DNA of 50,432 bases from Bernardetiaceae bacterium (GTDB lineage: Bacteria > Bacteroidota > Bacteroidia > Cytophagales > Thermoflexibacteraceae), in assembly GCA_025057115.1 (NCBI GenBank), contig JANWWZ010000020.1, positions 1-50,432 of the forward strand, written 5' to 3'. A model generated the notes under the pieces. That model made no database searches. It was not told the origin of the DNA and saw only the letters and a list, made by a program, of their open reading frames with translations. Shown piece by piece: positions 1-7,660 of this stretch. The position numbers and the translations under genes are program-made. How positions within the stretch are numbered: the stretch's first letter is position 1; each line of letters begins with the position of its first letter.

Positions 1-231
1 TGTCCTCACGCGCAACATGTTCGTGAAGGCGCGAACAGCAAAAACATCATAAGTTGTTCGTGGAGACACGAACAACGGCGGTTTTGAAGACACGAACAAC
101 GGCGGTTTTTAAGACGCGAACAACGGCATCCCCTCCGCCGTTGCGCGTGTCTTCACGCGCAACAATCGGTTGTTCTTCCTGCCGTTGCGCGTGTCTTCAC
201 GCGCAACGTGTTCGTGAAGGCACGAACAATG
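1..231. repeat. Cluster of small palindromic repeats
   Basis: At least five short hairpin units lie side by side. Positions 53-76 have 10-bp arms GTTGTTCGTG/CACGAACAAC with loop GAGA. Positions 140-163 and 184-207 are identical copies with arms GTTGCGCGTG/CACGCGCAAC and loop TCTT. Positions 209-228 have 8-bp arms TGTTCGTG/CACGAACA with loop AAGG. Positions 19-36 are similar with one G.T pair, and 4-16 is a half unit cut by the window edge. The two arm versions differ by paired changes (TTCGTG versus CGCGTG), so base pairing has been kept. This resembles a REP/MITE-like intergenic family; the exact family is not recognised. Confidence 0.85.
67..127. repeat. 24-bp tandem repeat inside the palindrome cluster
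   Basis: Two consecutive 24-bp units (67-90 and 91-114) differ at one base, and a partial third unit follows (115-127). Each contains the half-site ACGAACAACGGC, which is the right arm of the neighbouring hairpin plus GGC. It looks like local duplication of a half palindrome. The apparent open frame across this region comes from the repeat and is not treated as a gene. Confidence 0.75.
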
Positions 232-342
232 GCAATAGAGGTGCTTTTCCATTCATGCTAACTTGTGCATTCGTAGCTTTGATGATTTTTGTTAATCCAC
301 AATTATTCACGTACTTACACTAATTTGTCCATTCGCAATGAA

Positions 343-369
343 GCGCCTTGCACAACGAGGCACTTTTTT
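343..369 (+). terminator. Weak candidate intrinsic terminator
   Basis: A short imperfect stem (GCCTT pairing with GAGGC around a 7-nt loop) is followed by six T residues. No gene is seen upstream inside the window, so it would serve a transcript entering from the left. The stretch 232-440 otherwise holds only this hairpin and the lysS promoter. Confidence 0.35.
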
Positions 370-403
370 ATAATTTCCCTCCAATGCATCGCCAAAAAAC
401 TGA

Positions 404-411
404 TAGTTTTG
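404..411 (+). promoter_or_regulatory. Candidate -7 element for lysS
   Basis: TAGTTTTG matches the Bacteroidota primary-sigma -7 consensus TAnnTTTG at all fixed positions and lies 30 bp before the lysS ATG. No clear TTG -33 element is found at the expected distance, so this rests on the -7 match and its position. Confidence 0.45.
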
Positions 412-440
412 CACCTTAAGTCCACTCTATTGATTACATC

Positions 441-1958
441 ATGCAGCAGTTAAGCGAGCAAGAAATTCAGCGCCGTTTGAAACGCGAACAACTTCTGCTC
501 ATGGGCATTAACCCTTATCCAGCAGAGCTTTTTGAAGTCAATGCCTACGCCAAAGACATCAAAGAAAACTACGAGCGCTTTAAAACTGACTACAAAAACA
601 TTTCCATGGCAGGCAGGCTGATGAGCATGCGCATCATGGGCAATGCCTCTTTTGCCGAACTGCAAGATTCCACTGGGCGCATTCAAATCTACATCCGCCG
701 CGATGATATTTGCCCCAGTGAAGATAAAACCCTCTACAACACCGTATTCAAAAAACTGCTCGACATCGGGGACTACATCGGCATACGCGGCTACGTATTT
801 ACTACCCAAACTGGAGAAATTACCGTCCATGTAACTGAGCTCAAGTTGCTCTCCAAGTCGCTAAAGCCTTTGCCTATAGTTAAAAGAGACGAGGCGGGCA
901 ATGTGTATGATGCCGTTACTGACCCTGAATTTCGCTACAGACAGCGCTACGTGGATTTAGTCATCAATCCCCAAGTGCGAGAAGTGTTTCGCAAGCGCAG
1001 CCAGATGATTACCCTCATGCGCCAATTTCTCAACGACAAAGGCTATTTGGAAGTAGAAACCCCCATCTTACAACCTATTTACGGCGGCGCCACTGCCCGC
1101 CCCTTTACTACTTATCACAATGCCTTAGAAACTACTTTTTACCTGCGCATTGCCAACGAGCTGTATCTTAAACGCCTCATCGTAGGAGGTTACGACGGAG
1201 TGTATGAATTTGCCAAAGATTTCCGCAATGAAGGCATGAGCCGCTTCCACAACCCAGAATTTACCATGATGGAGCTCTACGTAGCCTACAAAGATTACTA
1301 CTGGATGATGGACTTAGTAGAAGAAATGATAGAAACAATTGCCCTCCAGCTGCACGGCACTACTGAACTTCCAGTCGGCAATCACTTGATCAGTTTTAAA
1401 CGTCCGTGGAAACGCCTGACGATGTACGAAGCCATTGAGCATTTTACGGGGATTAATATTGCTGAAATGGAAGAAGCCGAATTGCGGCGCGTAGCCCGCC
1501 AACTCTATGTGCATGTAGATGCCAGCATGGGCAAAGGCAAACTAATTGACGAAATTTTTAGCAATTGCTGCGAACCTTATCTAATCCAACCCACTTTTAT
1601 TATGGATTACCCTGTAGAAATGTCTCCCTTAGCAAAGCGCCACCGCAGCAAGCCTGGACTGGTGGAACGCTTTGAAGTCATCTGCAACGGCAAAGAAATT
1701 TGCAATGCCTTCTCCGAACTCAATGACCCCATCGACCAACGGCAGCGCTTTGAAGAACAGCTCCAACTAAGCCAACGCGGCGATCAAGAAGCCATGATGT
1801 TAGACGAGGATTTCCTCAGGGCTCTAGAATACGGCATGCCTCCTACTGCAGGGCTGGGCATCGGCATCGACCGCCTTGCTATGATTATGACTAATCAAGC
1901 TTCTATTCAAGACGTGCTGTTCTTCCCCCAAATGCGCCCTGAAAAAAAGCCCGAATAG
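441..1958 (+). CDS. lysS: Lysine--tRNA ligase, class II
   Basis: Cytoplasmic enzyme charging tRNA-Lys with lysine using ATP. The 505-residue length is normal for bacterial LysS. An N-terminal OB-fold anticodon-binding domain (about residues 55-145) is followed by the class II catalytic core. Visible motifs are motif 1 (GYLEVETPILQ, near residue 200), motif 2 (FRNEGMSRFHNPEFT, near 262) and motif 3 (GLGIGIDRLAM, near 475). The ATG at 441 gives a normal N terminus, with a -7 promoter match 30 bp upstream. It is followed after 51 bp by a small membrane protein and then the infC cluster, so this is a translation-gene neighbourhood. Nothing looks truncated. Confidence 0.97.
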   Translation: MQQLSEQEIQRRLKREQLLLMGINPYPAELFEVNAYAKDIKENYERFKTDYKNISMAGRLMSMRIMGNASFAELQDSTGRIQIYIRRDDICPSEDKTLYNTVFKKLLDIGDYIGIRGYVFTTQTGEITVHVTELKLLSKSLKPLPIVKRDEAGNVYDAVTDPEFRYRQRYVDLVINPQVREVFRKRSQMITLMRQFLNDKGYLEVETPILQPIYGGATARPFTTYHNALETTFYLRIANELYLKRLIVGGYDGVYEFAKDFRNEGMSRFHNPEFTMMELYVAYKDYYWMMDLVEEMIETIALQLHGTTELPVGNHLISFKRPWKRLTMYEAIEHFTGINIAEMEEAELRRVARQLYVHVDASMGKGKLIDEIFSNCCEPYLIQPTFIMDYPVEMSPLAKRHRSKPGLVERFEVICNGKEICNAFSELNDPIDQRQRFEEQLQLSQRGDQEAMMLDEDFLRALEYGMPPTAGLGIGIDRLAMIMTNQASIQDVLFFPQMRPEKKPE

Positions 1959-1973
1959 TCAAAAAATTTTTCC

Positions 1974-1981
1974 TATCTTTA
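1974..1981 (+). promoter_or_regulatory. Near-consensus -7 element upstream of the small membrane protein
   Basis: TATCTTTA is a 7/8 match to TAnnTTTG, 28 bp before the ATG at 2010, in the only gap between lysS and the next gene. Read-through from lysS is equally possible. Confidence 0.3.
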
Positions 1982-2009
1982 CTTTGTTCAACCATAGTCC
2001 TTTTGCCTC

Positions 2010-2510
2010 ATGGACGCTTTTGACGCATTCTGGTACTTTTTTTTGATAGTGCTCTACTTCTTTTTAAGCACTTTGCTGGGAGCTAAAAAGCAGCAGCAGC
2101 GCCGCCCTGCTAAAACCCCTCCAGTGCAAAAGCAACAACAAAAACAGGAGCAGCAGCCCGTTCCCCAAGTGAGTTTTGAAGAGCTCCTACAAGAGTTGGA
2201 TCAAAAAATAAAAAACAGGACACCTTTGTCTTCTCAAGAAGAAACCATCGCCCAACGCAAAAAGTACAGAGAAACTACTTTAGAGCGCTCCTTCTCTTGG
2301 GATGACAAATACGAAGAGCCTCAAAACCAACCTCCTCCTTCCTCTTCAAAGAGCCAGCTTACCTCACCAGTGCAAAGTGATGGATCAGGGAAGTTTGAGC
2401 CTTTTCAAGAAAAGCAACCAGAATTTCACCCTGTGTTAAAATTATTTTCCAATCCCGAACAGGTTCGCAACGCTTTTATTGTGTCGGAAATTTTTAAGCG
2501 CAAATGGTGA
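2010..2510 (+). CDS. Small N-terminally anchored membrane protein, function unknown
   Basis: A 166-residue protein. One hydrophobic segment (about residues 7-23, rich in Phe, Leu and Tyr) is followed by a Lys/Gln-rich linker (about 26-50) and a polar, charged, low-complexity body. A short conserved-looking C-terminal stretch, PEQVRNAFIVSEIFKRKW, ends the protein; similar tails occur in small uncharacterised Bacteroidota proteins as I recall, but I cannot name a family. The topology suggests a single-pass inner-membrane protein with most of its mass in the cytoplasm. It sits between lysS and infC. It is probably a real gene: it has an ATG, a plausible promoter element and a structured C terminus. 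Confidence 0.75.
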   Translation: MDAFDAFWYFFLIVLYFFLSTLLGAKKQQQRRPAKTPPVQKQQQKQEQQPVPQVSFEELLQELDQKIKNRTPLSSQEETIAQRKKYRETTLERSFSWDDKYEEPQNQPPPSSSKSQLTSPVQSDGSGKFEPFQEKQPEFHPVLKLFSNPEQVRNAFIVSEIFKRKW

Positions 2511-2526
2511 AAAATCAACAAGTAGT

Positions 2527-2534
2527 TATATTTG
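2527..2534 (+). promoter_or_regulatory. -7 element for the infC-rpmI-rplT operon
   Basis: TATATTTG is a full match to TAnnTTTG, 44 bp upstream of the infC ATG. No good -33 TTG is seen; TGG at 2505-2507 lies at about the right distance. Confidence 0.5.
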
Positions 2535-2578
2535 CGCGTATATACACTTAACCAACGTACTAACTTAACCAATACTGC

Positions 2579-3121
2579 ATGGCAAACCCGCGTGAACGCG
2601 CAGAAGAACCCTTTAGAGTAAACGAAAAAATCAAAGCTACCGAAGTGCGTCTGGTAGGCGAAAATGTAGAAACAGGCATTTATCCCCTTAGCAAAGCCCT
2701 TGAGATAGCCAAAGAACAAGGGTTAGACCTTGTGGAGATTTCTCCTAAAGCAGTTCCTCCAGTGTGTAAAATTATTGACTACTCTAAGTTCAAATACGAG
2801 CAGAAAAAAAGGCAAAAAGAACTAAAAGCCAAAACTCACAAAACAGTAGTCAAGGAAATTCGCTTCGGTCCCAATACCGACGATCATGATTTTGACTTTA
2901 AAGTCAAACATGCCATCGCTTTTCTCAAAGAAGGCAACAAGGTAAAGGCGAACGTGCATTTTATCGGAAGAACTATCGTTTTCAAAGAACGCGGAGAAGT
3001 TTTATTGCTTAAATTTGCGCAAGCATTGGAAGAAGTAGGCAAAGTAGAGCAAATGCCTAAATTGGAAGGCAAGCGCATGTACATGGTGATAGCTCCCAAG
3101 AATACTAAATCAAACAAGTGA
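2579..3121 (+). CDS. infC: Translation initiation factor IF-3
   Basis: IF-3 binds the 30S subunit, prevents premature 50S joining and checks start-codon pairing. The 180-residue product has the N-terminal domain ([20 protein letters not shown] and the [26 protein letters not shown] region split by the linker) and a C-terminal domain beginning near [13 protein letters not shown]. The start is ATG at 2579, unlike the AUU of Escherichia coli infC, so start-codon-based autoregulation is not indicated. It heads the classic infC-rpmI-rplT order, with 22 bp to rpmI. Confidence 0.97.
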   Translation: MANPRERAEEPFRVNEKIKATEVRLVGENVETGIYPLSKALEIAKEQGLDLVEISPKAVPPVCKIIDYSKFKYEQKKRQKELKAKTHKTVVKEIRFGPNTDDHDFDFKVKHAIAFLKEGNKVKANVHFIGRTIVFKERGEVLLLKFAQALEEVGKVEQMPKLEGKRMYMVIAPKNTKSNK

Positions 3122-3143
3122 GAAATATTTCAATCCTTTTGAT

Positions 3144-3338
3144 ATGCTGAAGGTAAAAATAAAGTCAAGTGCTGAAAAGCGCTTCAAGTTAACCGCCACT
3201 GGTAAAATAAAGCGCAAGCGCGCCTATCACAACCACATTTTGACAAAGAAGGAAAATCGCCGCAAACGTCGTTTAGGTCAAAAAACATTAGTTTCGCCAG
3301 CTGATCTACCTACGGTGAGAAAAATGCTTTGTTTGTAG
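3144..3338 (+). CDS. rpmI: 50S ribosomal protein L35
   Basis: A 64-residue, strongly basic protein of the large ribosomal subunit. It has the L35 pattern: KIKSSAEKRFKLTATGKIKR near the N terminus and HILTKKENRRKRRLGQ in the middle. The length is typical. It lies between infC and rplT as in most bacteria and ends with a Cys-Leu tail. The 81-bp spacer to rplT contains potential hairpins. Confidence 0.96.
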   Translation: MLKVKIKSSAEKRFKLTATGKIKRKRAYHNHILTKKENRRKRRLGQKTLVSPADLPTVRKMLCL

Positions 3339-3360
3339 TTTAAAGTTTATGGTTTCACTC

Positions 3361-3402
3361 GGCGCAAGGCTCCAAAGTATTGTTCAACAATCGCCTGAAG
3401 CC
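3361..3402 (+). promoter_or_regulatory. Hairpin-forming rpmI-rplT spacer, possible L20 leader
   Basis: A perfect 6-bp stem ATTGTT/AACAAT with a 1-nt loop (3379-3391) is immediately followed by CGCC, which can pair with GGCG at 3361-3364. An alternative GGCT/AGCC pairing (3368-3371 with 3399-3402) is also possible. L20 autoregulates its operon through RNA structure in several phyla, but the link to this structure is my inference. Confidence 0.3.
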
Positions 3403-3419
3403 CCAAACAGCAATGCAAT

Positions 3420-3764
3420 ATGCCACGGTCAGTTAATCATGTAGCGTCCAGAGCGCGACGCAAAAAAATCCTCAAGTTTGCCAAAGGCTACTGGGGAAGA
3501 AGAAAAAACGTTTGGACCATAGCCAAAAATGCAGTAGAGAGGGCATGGCAATATGCCTACCGCGATCGGCGCACGCGCAAACGCGACTTCCGCAAATTGT
3601 GGATCCAGCGCATTAACGCCGCTGCTCGGCAATATGGCTTGAACTACTCTCAATTTATCCACAAAGTGCAAAAGGCAGGCATTGAACTCAACCGCAAAGT
3701 ACTGGCGGATCTAGCCATGAACCATCCTGCAGCGTTTGAGGCTATTGTCAATCTGGTAAAGTAA
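3420..3764 (+). CDS. rplT: 50S ribosomal protein L20
   Basis: A 114-residue basic protein that binds 23S rRNA early in large-subunit assembly. The family pattern is clear: [19 protein letters not shown] at the start, [10 protein letters not shown] next, then [23 protein letters not shown] and the globular C-terminal half ending in AIVNLVK. It is the last gene of the infC-rpmI-rplT operon, and a strong terminator begins 23 bp after its stop. Confidence 0.97.
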   Translation: MPRSVNHVASRARRKKILKFAKGYWGRRKNVWTIAKNAVERAWQYAYRDRRTRKRDFRKLWIQRINAAARQYGLNYSQFIHKVQKAGIELNRKVLADLAMNHPAAFEAIVNLVK

Positions 3765-3786
3765 CCCTGTACCTGTTTGTAAAAGC

Positions 3787-3825
3787 AAGGCTGTGCATGA
3801 AAATTGCGCAGCCTTATTTTATTTT
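3787..3825 (+). terminator. Intrinsic terminator of the infC-rpmI-rplT operon
   Basis: An 11-bp stem (AAGGCTGTGCA at 3787-3797 with TGCGCAGCCTT at 3805-3815, one G.U pair) has a 7-nt loop and is followed by ATTTTATTTT. It overlaps the ATG at 3797, which argues against that codon as the start of the next gene. Confidence 0.85.
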
Positions 3826-3847
3826 ACAAAACCATTCATTTTCCGAT

Positions 3848-5866
3848 ATGCTGCTAAGTGCATTGAGTTGGACCTGCCTGGTGTTGCAAATAGAATGGGC
3901 GTCGGCTGTTTTAGGTGTTTCTTCCGAGTCAATTGCTGCGGGTTTGGCTAAACCTTTCAGCGCTCAGCAAGTGCTAGGTAAACCCAATAAACTGCCCGCT
4001 TATGGGGAAAGTCCTTGTGCATGGCGCCCTGCCACTGCCGACAACCCTCACGGAGAGTGGATACAGGTAAGTTTTGACCGACTCATCCAGGTACAAACCA
4101 TTGTAGTGGCAGAGTCATTTAACCCTGGAGCCATTAAAACCATCAAACTCTACGACACCGCTGGAAAAAGCTACGTAGTCTATCACCAACCTCATCCCGC
4201 TCCTGTTGAAGCTAAGTCGCGCCTGTTTGTCCATCACATCCCCCCTACTCCTTACAAGGTGGCTGCCCTACGACTGGAACTGCAAACCAGCAGCGTGCCG
4301 GGGTTCAATCAGATTGATGCCATAGGCATTGCTGAAGATAACATCAACCCGCCAGCGGATATTGGACTCAACCGCTTGACCCCTGCCCTAGAAGGCACTA
4401 TCGAACCTTTAGGCAAAACCATCAATAGCCCCTACGATGAAATTCTGCCTGTTATCTCTCCCGATGGAAAAACCCTCTACTTTGTGCGCAAGAATCACCC
4501 CGATAACATGCGCAATCCCTTCTTGCCTCAACTCTCCAATGATGACATCTGGTACGCTGAACGCCTGCCCGACGGTTCTTGGAAAGAAGCCCAGCACATG
4601 CCTCCTCCGTTGAATAATTACAGCCACAATTACGTATGCACTGCCCTGCCTGATAACAACACTCTATTGCTTGCTAACCGCTACCTGCCAGAAGGTCGTT
4701 GTGTAACAGGAGTCTCCATCACCTATCGCACAGGAAAGGATACGTGGCAGTTCCCTCAACCACTGCTGATTGATGATTTCTATAACCAAAGTTCGTATAG
4801 CGAATACTTTATGGCAGCCAATCAACAAGTATTGCTAATGGCTATCCAGCGCCGCGACTCCTACGGAGAACGAGATCTTTACGTCAGTTTTCGCCGCCCT
4901 GACAACACCTGGACCGCTCCCATGAATCTAGGCAAGCAAGTCAATACCGCTGGCAGTGAAATTACCCCCGTACTGGCTGCGGACAACAAAACCCTTTACT
5001 TTGCCTCCAACGGACATAGCGGCTACGGCGAAATGGATATTTTCATGACCCGCAGGTTAGATGACACCTGGCAGCAATGGTCAGAGCCTGTCAATTTGGG
5101 TCCCCCTATTAATACTCCTGATTGGGATGCCTCCTATACTATTGATGCTCAAGGAGAGTACGCTTACTTTGTGTCCTATTACCAAAGCACCCACAAAAGC
5201 GCGGATTTATTTAGGATGGCTCTTTCACCTCAAGCCCGCCCTGAGCAAGTAGCTTTTGCATCGGGCAAGGTACGCGATGCCATCACAGGCCAACCCATCA
5301 CAGCCCAAGTGATTTACACCCATCCCGTTACAGGGCAATTGCTCGGCAAGGCTTATGCCCACCCTGTAACGGGAGATTATCAGCTCACTTTGCCGCTTAG
5401 CCAAAACTACTGCCTTAGAGCGGTAGCAGAAGGCTTTTTTGCTTACAGCGAACAAATTTCAGCCGTAGCCCCTCAAGAGCACATAAAACGCGATTTGCTA
5501 CTGATGCCTCTGCAAGAAGGGCAAACCATTCGGCTCAATCACGTCATTTTTGAACAAAGTTCAGCCGACCTCTTGCCCGAGTCCTACGATGAACTAACCT
5601 ATCTGGTAGAGCTCATGAAAACCTATCCAGCAATGGAAATTCGCCTGGAGGGACATACCGACATAGAAGGCAACCCCTTGCTCAACATGCAACTTTCTAA
5701 AGAGCGCGTGCAGCGCATTCGAGAATACCTCATCAGTCAAGGTATTCAAGAGCATCGCATTTTCACAGAAGCCTTTGGCAGCACTCAGCCATTGACGCGC
5801 AAGAGAGACCCAGAAAGCAAAAAACTCAACCGCCGCGTAGAGTTTCGAATTTTGAAAATGCAATAA
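3848..5866 (+). CDS. Discoidin-like / PD40 / OmpA-domain envelope protein
   Basis: Exported protein of 672 residues from the preferred ATG at 3848; an in-frame ATG at 3797 lies inside the preceding terminator stem. The order is: signal peptide (about 1-22); an F5/8 type C (galactose-binding-like) domain (about 33-163); PD40/WD40-like propeller repeats with motifs such as ISPDGKTLYFVRK and LAADNKTLYFASNGHSGYGEMD (about 185-450); a carboxypeptidase-regulatory-like domain (about 455-540); and a C-terminal OmpA domain (about 545-672). The OmpA domain keeps the Asp of GHTD and the Arg of LSKERV that bind diaminopimelate in this family. It probably tethers a propeller to peptidoglycan. The order recalls PorE of the type IX secretion system, with the TPR replaced by a discoidin-like domain (inference). 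Confidence 0.88.
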   Translation: MLLSALSWTCLVLQIEWASAVLGVSSESIAAGLAKPFSAQQVLGKPNKLPAYGESPCAWRPATADNPHGEWIQVSFDRLIQVQTIVVAESFNPGAIKTIKLYDTAGKSYVVYHQPHPAPVEAKSRLFVHHIPPTPYKVAALRLELQTSSVPGFNQIDAIGIAEDNINPPADIGLNRLTPALEGTIEPLGKTINSPYDEILPVISPDGKTLYFVRKNHPDNMRNPFLPQLSNDDIWYAERLPDGSWKEAQHMPPPLNNYSHNYVCTALPDNNTLLLANRYLPEGRCVTGVSITYRTGKDTWQFPQPLLIDDFYNQSSYSEYFMAANQQVLLMAIQRRDSYGERDLYVSFRRPDNTWTAPMNLGKQVNTAGSEITPVLAADNKTLYFASNGHSGYGEMDIFMTRRLDDTWQQWSEPVNLGPPINTPDWDASYTIDAQGEYAYFVSYYQSTHKSADLFRMALSPQARPEQVAFASGKVRDAITGQPITAQVIYTHPVTGQLLGKAYAHPVTGDYQLTLPLSQNYCLRAVAEGFFAYSEQISAVAPQEHIKRDLLLMPLQEGQTIRLNHVIFEQSSADLLPESYDELTYLVELMKTYPAMEIRLEGHTDIEGNPLLNMQLSKERVQRIREYLISQGIQEHRIFTEAFGSTQPLTRKRDPESKKLNRRVEFRILKMQ

Positions 5867-5896
5867 ACTTCATGGAGCATAATAGGACGTTTTAGG

Positions 5897-5911
5897 CTGA
5901 CAAAATGTCAG
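5897..5911. promoter_or_regulatory. Inverted repeat CTGACA-N3-TGTCAG upstream of the Do protease
   Basis: A perfect 6-bp inverted repeat with an AAA spacer lies 112 bp before the protease ATG. A third CTGACA copy is at 5991-5996, 26 bp before the ATG. The position suggests an operator for envelope or heat-stress control, but no regulator is identified. Confidence 0.45.
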
Positions 5912-5957
5912 GTATCGCGTTAAACTTCCTTAAGTGGACTCCTGTGAGCAACACAAT

Positions 5958-5980
5958 GCAAAAATTTGTATAACTTTTGC
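5958..5980 (+). promoter_or_regulatory. Candidate promoter region of the Do protease
   Basis: TATAACTTTTG (5969-5979) resembles the -7 element with one extra base. It sits inside a wider inverted repeat (GCAAAA at 5958-5963, TTTTGC at 5975-5980). It lies about 43 bp upstream of the ATG and between the CTGACA copies. Confidence 0.3.
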
Positions 5981-6022
5981 GAAATTTAGCCTGACATTTC
6001 TCTAATCATCTTTTCCACTGCA

Positions 6023-7516
6023 ATGAAAAACTGGGTTCAGACATTACTTGCCGCTATTATAGGGGGCATTATCACTATAGGCGGCTATAAGATGGCAGGG
6101 CTGGACAAGCGAGAAGTAGTATTGCAACAAGCCAATCCAGCAGTATTGACCGACTACCGCCCTGGAGTACCTACAGAAGGTATTACGCGAGTTCCTTTTG
6201 ATTTTACCGTTCCAGCGGCTAAAACGACCCCTGCAGTAGTCAATATTACCTCTAAGGTCTTTCCGGTGAGCCAAAATCGCGAGCGCAATCAGCAACGGCG
6301 TTATAACTTCCCCTTCGACTTTTTTGGCGATATCCTCCCCTTCGACGATGATATCTTTAACCGCCCTCAAGAGGGTATCGGCTCAGGGGTTATCATCTCG
6401 CAAGATGGCTATATTATCACCAATAACCACGTCATTGAAAACGCCGACGAAATTACGGTTACCTTGCACGACAAGCGTTCCTACAAAGCTAAAGTAATCG
6501 GTACAGACCCTTCCACAGATATTGCCGTTATCAAAATTGATGAAAAAGGATTGGCTACTATCCCCTTCGGCAATTCCGACCAAGTACAAGTAGGAGAATG
6601 GGTCTTAGCAGTAGGTAATCCCTTCAATCTTACTTCTACTGTAACGGCAGGTATTGTAAGTGCTAAAGCTCGCAACATTTCATTGCTGCGCGCCCGCGAC
6701 AATGCTGCCATAGAGTCCTTTATCCAAACCGATGCAGCGGTAAACCCTGGCAACAGTGGCGGGGCACTGGTGAACATGAACGGCGAACTGGTGGGCATTA
6801 ACACAGCTATCGCATCGCGCACAGGCAGTTATGCAGGTTATTCTTTTGCCGTTCCTTCCAACCTTGCCCGCAAGGTAGCCGAAGATCTTATTAAATATGG
6901 CGTCGTGCAGCGAGCTTTTTTAGGCATCTTTATCACTGATTTAGATAGCAAAAAAGCCAAAGAACTCAACTTGCCCATTACAGAGGGAGTACACGTAGAT
7001 AGCATCGTACCCAACGGCTCTGCAGATGCCGCAGGGTTGCGCCGCGGCGATGTAATTACCAAAGTAGATGGACGACCTGTTCGCTCTGTACCAGAGCTAC
7101 AAGAAACCATAGGAAGAAAGCGACCTGGCGAAGGCGTTACCTTGCTAGTGTACCGCGATGGCATTCCCCGCGACGTGAGAATAACATTAAAAAGCCGCGA
7201 AGGCACTACTTCCATCATCAAGAAAACCTCTACCGCATTAGATAAATTGGGCATTGAGGTAGAACCTGCCCCAGCGGAAGAACTCAGAAAGCTCAACCTC
7301 ACCAATGGACTCAAAGTTACAAGGATTAACCGCGGGCTAATTATGCGCGATACCAAAATGCGCGAAGGCTTCATCATCACCAAAGTAGGCGGCAAAACAG
7401 TTCGCACTGTGCAAGATTTGATCGACGTAATAGAAAACTCCTCAGGCGGAGTGATGATTGAAGGTTATTACCCCGATAGCGAAGGCAAACACTACTTCGC
7501 CATTGGACTAGATTAA
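6023..7516 (+). CDS. Do-family (DegP/DegQ/HtrA-like) periplasmic serine protease
   Basis: Periplasmic protease/chaperone that degrades or refolds damaged envelope proteins. The 497-residue product has an N-terminal hydrophobic segment (about residues 5-24; signal peptide or anchor), a trypsin-like domain, and two PDZ domains (about 290-395 and 405-497). The catalytic triad is visible: His136 in TNNHVI, Asp166 in STDIAV and Ser245 in NPGNSGG. An Arg/Asn/Phe-rich insert (about 83-117) corresponds to the LA loop. The second PDZ is somewhat divergent. It is monocistronic: a palindromic promoter region lies upstream and a strong terminator downstream. The gene could be named degP or degQ; sequence alone does not separate these. 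Confidence 0.95.
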   Translation: MKNWVQTLLAAIIGGIITIGGYKMAGLDKREVVLQQANPAVLTDYRPGVPTEGITRVPFDFTVPAAKTTPAVVNITSKVFPVSQNRERNQQRRYNFPFDFFGDILPFDDDIFNRPQEGIGSGVIISQDGYIITNNHVIENADEITVTLHDKRSYKAKVIGTDPSTDIAVIKIDEKGLATIPFGNSDQVQVGEWVLAVGNPFNLTSTVTAGIVSAKARNISLLRARDNAAIESFIQTDAAVNPGNSGGALVNMNGELVGINTAIASRTGSYAGYSFAVPSNLARKVAEDLIKYGVVQRAFLGIFITDLDSKKAKELNLPITEGVHVDSIVPNGSADAAGLRRGDVITKVDGRPVRSVPELQETIGRKRPGEGVTLLVYRDGIPRDVRITLKSREGTTSIIKKTSTALDKLGIEVEPAPAEELRKLNLTNGLKVTRINRGLIMRDTKMREGFIITKVGGKTVRTVQDLIDVIENSSGGVMIEGYYPDSEGKHYFAIGLD

Positions 7517-7538
7517 AAGCACTTTTCTCAACCCCGCT

Positions 7539-7580
7539 GCTCACCCGATGAGGCGCTCCCTTCATCGGGTGAGCTTTTTT
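7539..7580 (+). terminator. Strong intrinsic terminator after the Do protease
   Basis: A perfect 13-bp stem, GCTCACCCGATGA with TCATCGGGTGAGC, surrounds a 10-nt loop and is followed by TTTTTT. It ends the protease transcript 22 bp past the stop codon. Confidence 0.93.
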
Positions 7581-7660
7581 ATCATACAATCAACATTTGT
7601 CTTAAATTCCTTTGCAATTGTATTACTTTTTTGCCTATATTTAGCCAAAACTGTACGTTC

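Noticed and set aside
1-231. Possible CRISPR array
   Set aside because: The units are themselves palindromes that abut or nearly abut, spacing is irregular, there are no unique spacers of constant length, and no cas genes are in the window.
54-323. 89-codon open frame at the left end
   Set aside because: It is created by the tandem and palindromic repeats; the translation is repetitive (TRTTAV-type units), with no promoter and no recognisable domain.
6838-7407. Long antisense open frame (189 codons) inside the Do protease gene
   Set aside because: The sense strand encodes an intact protease with all motifs; the antisense product is low-complexity and Ser/Arg/Leu-rich with no domain.
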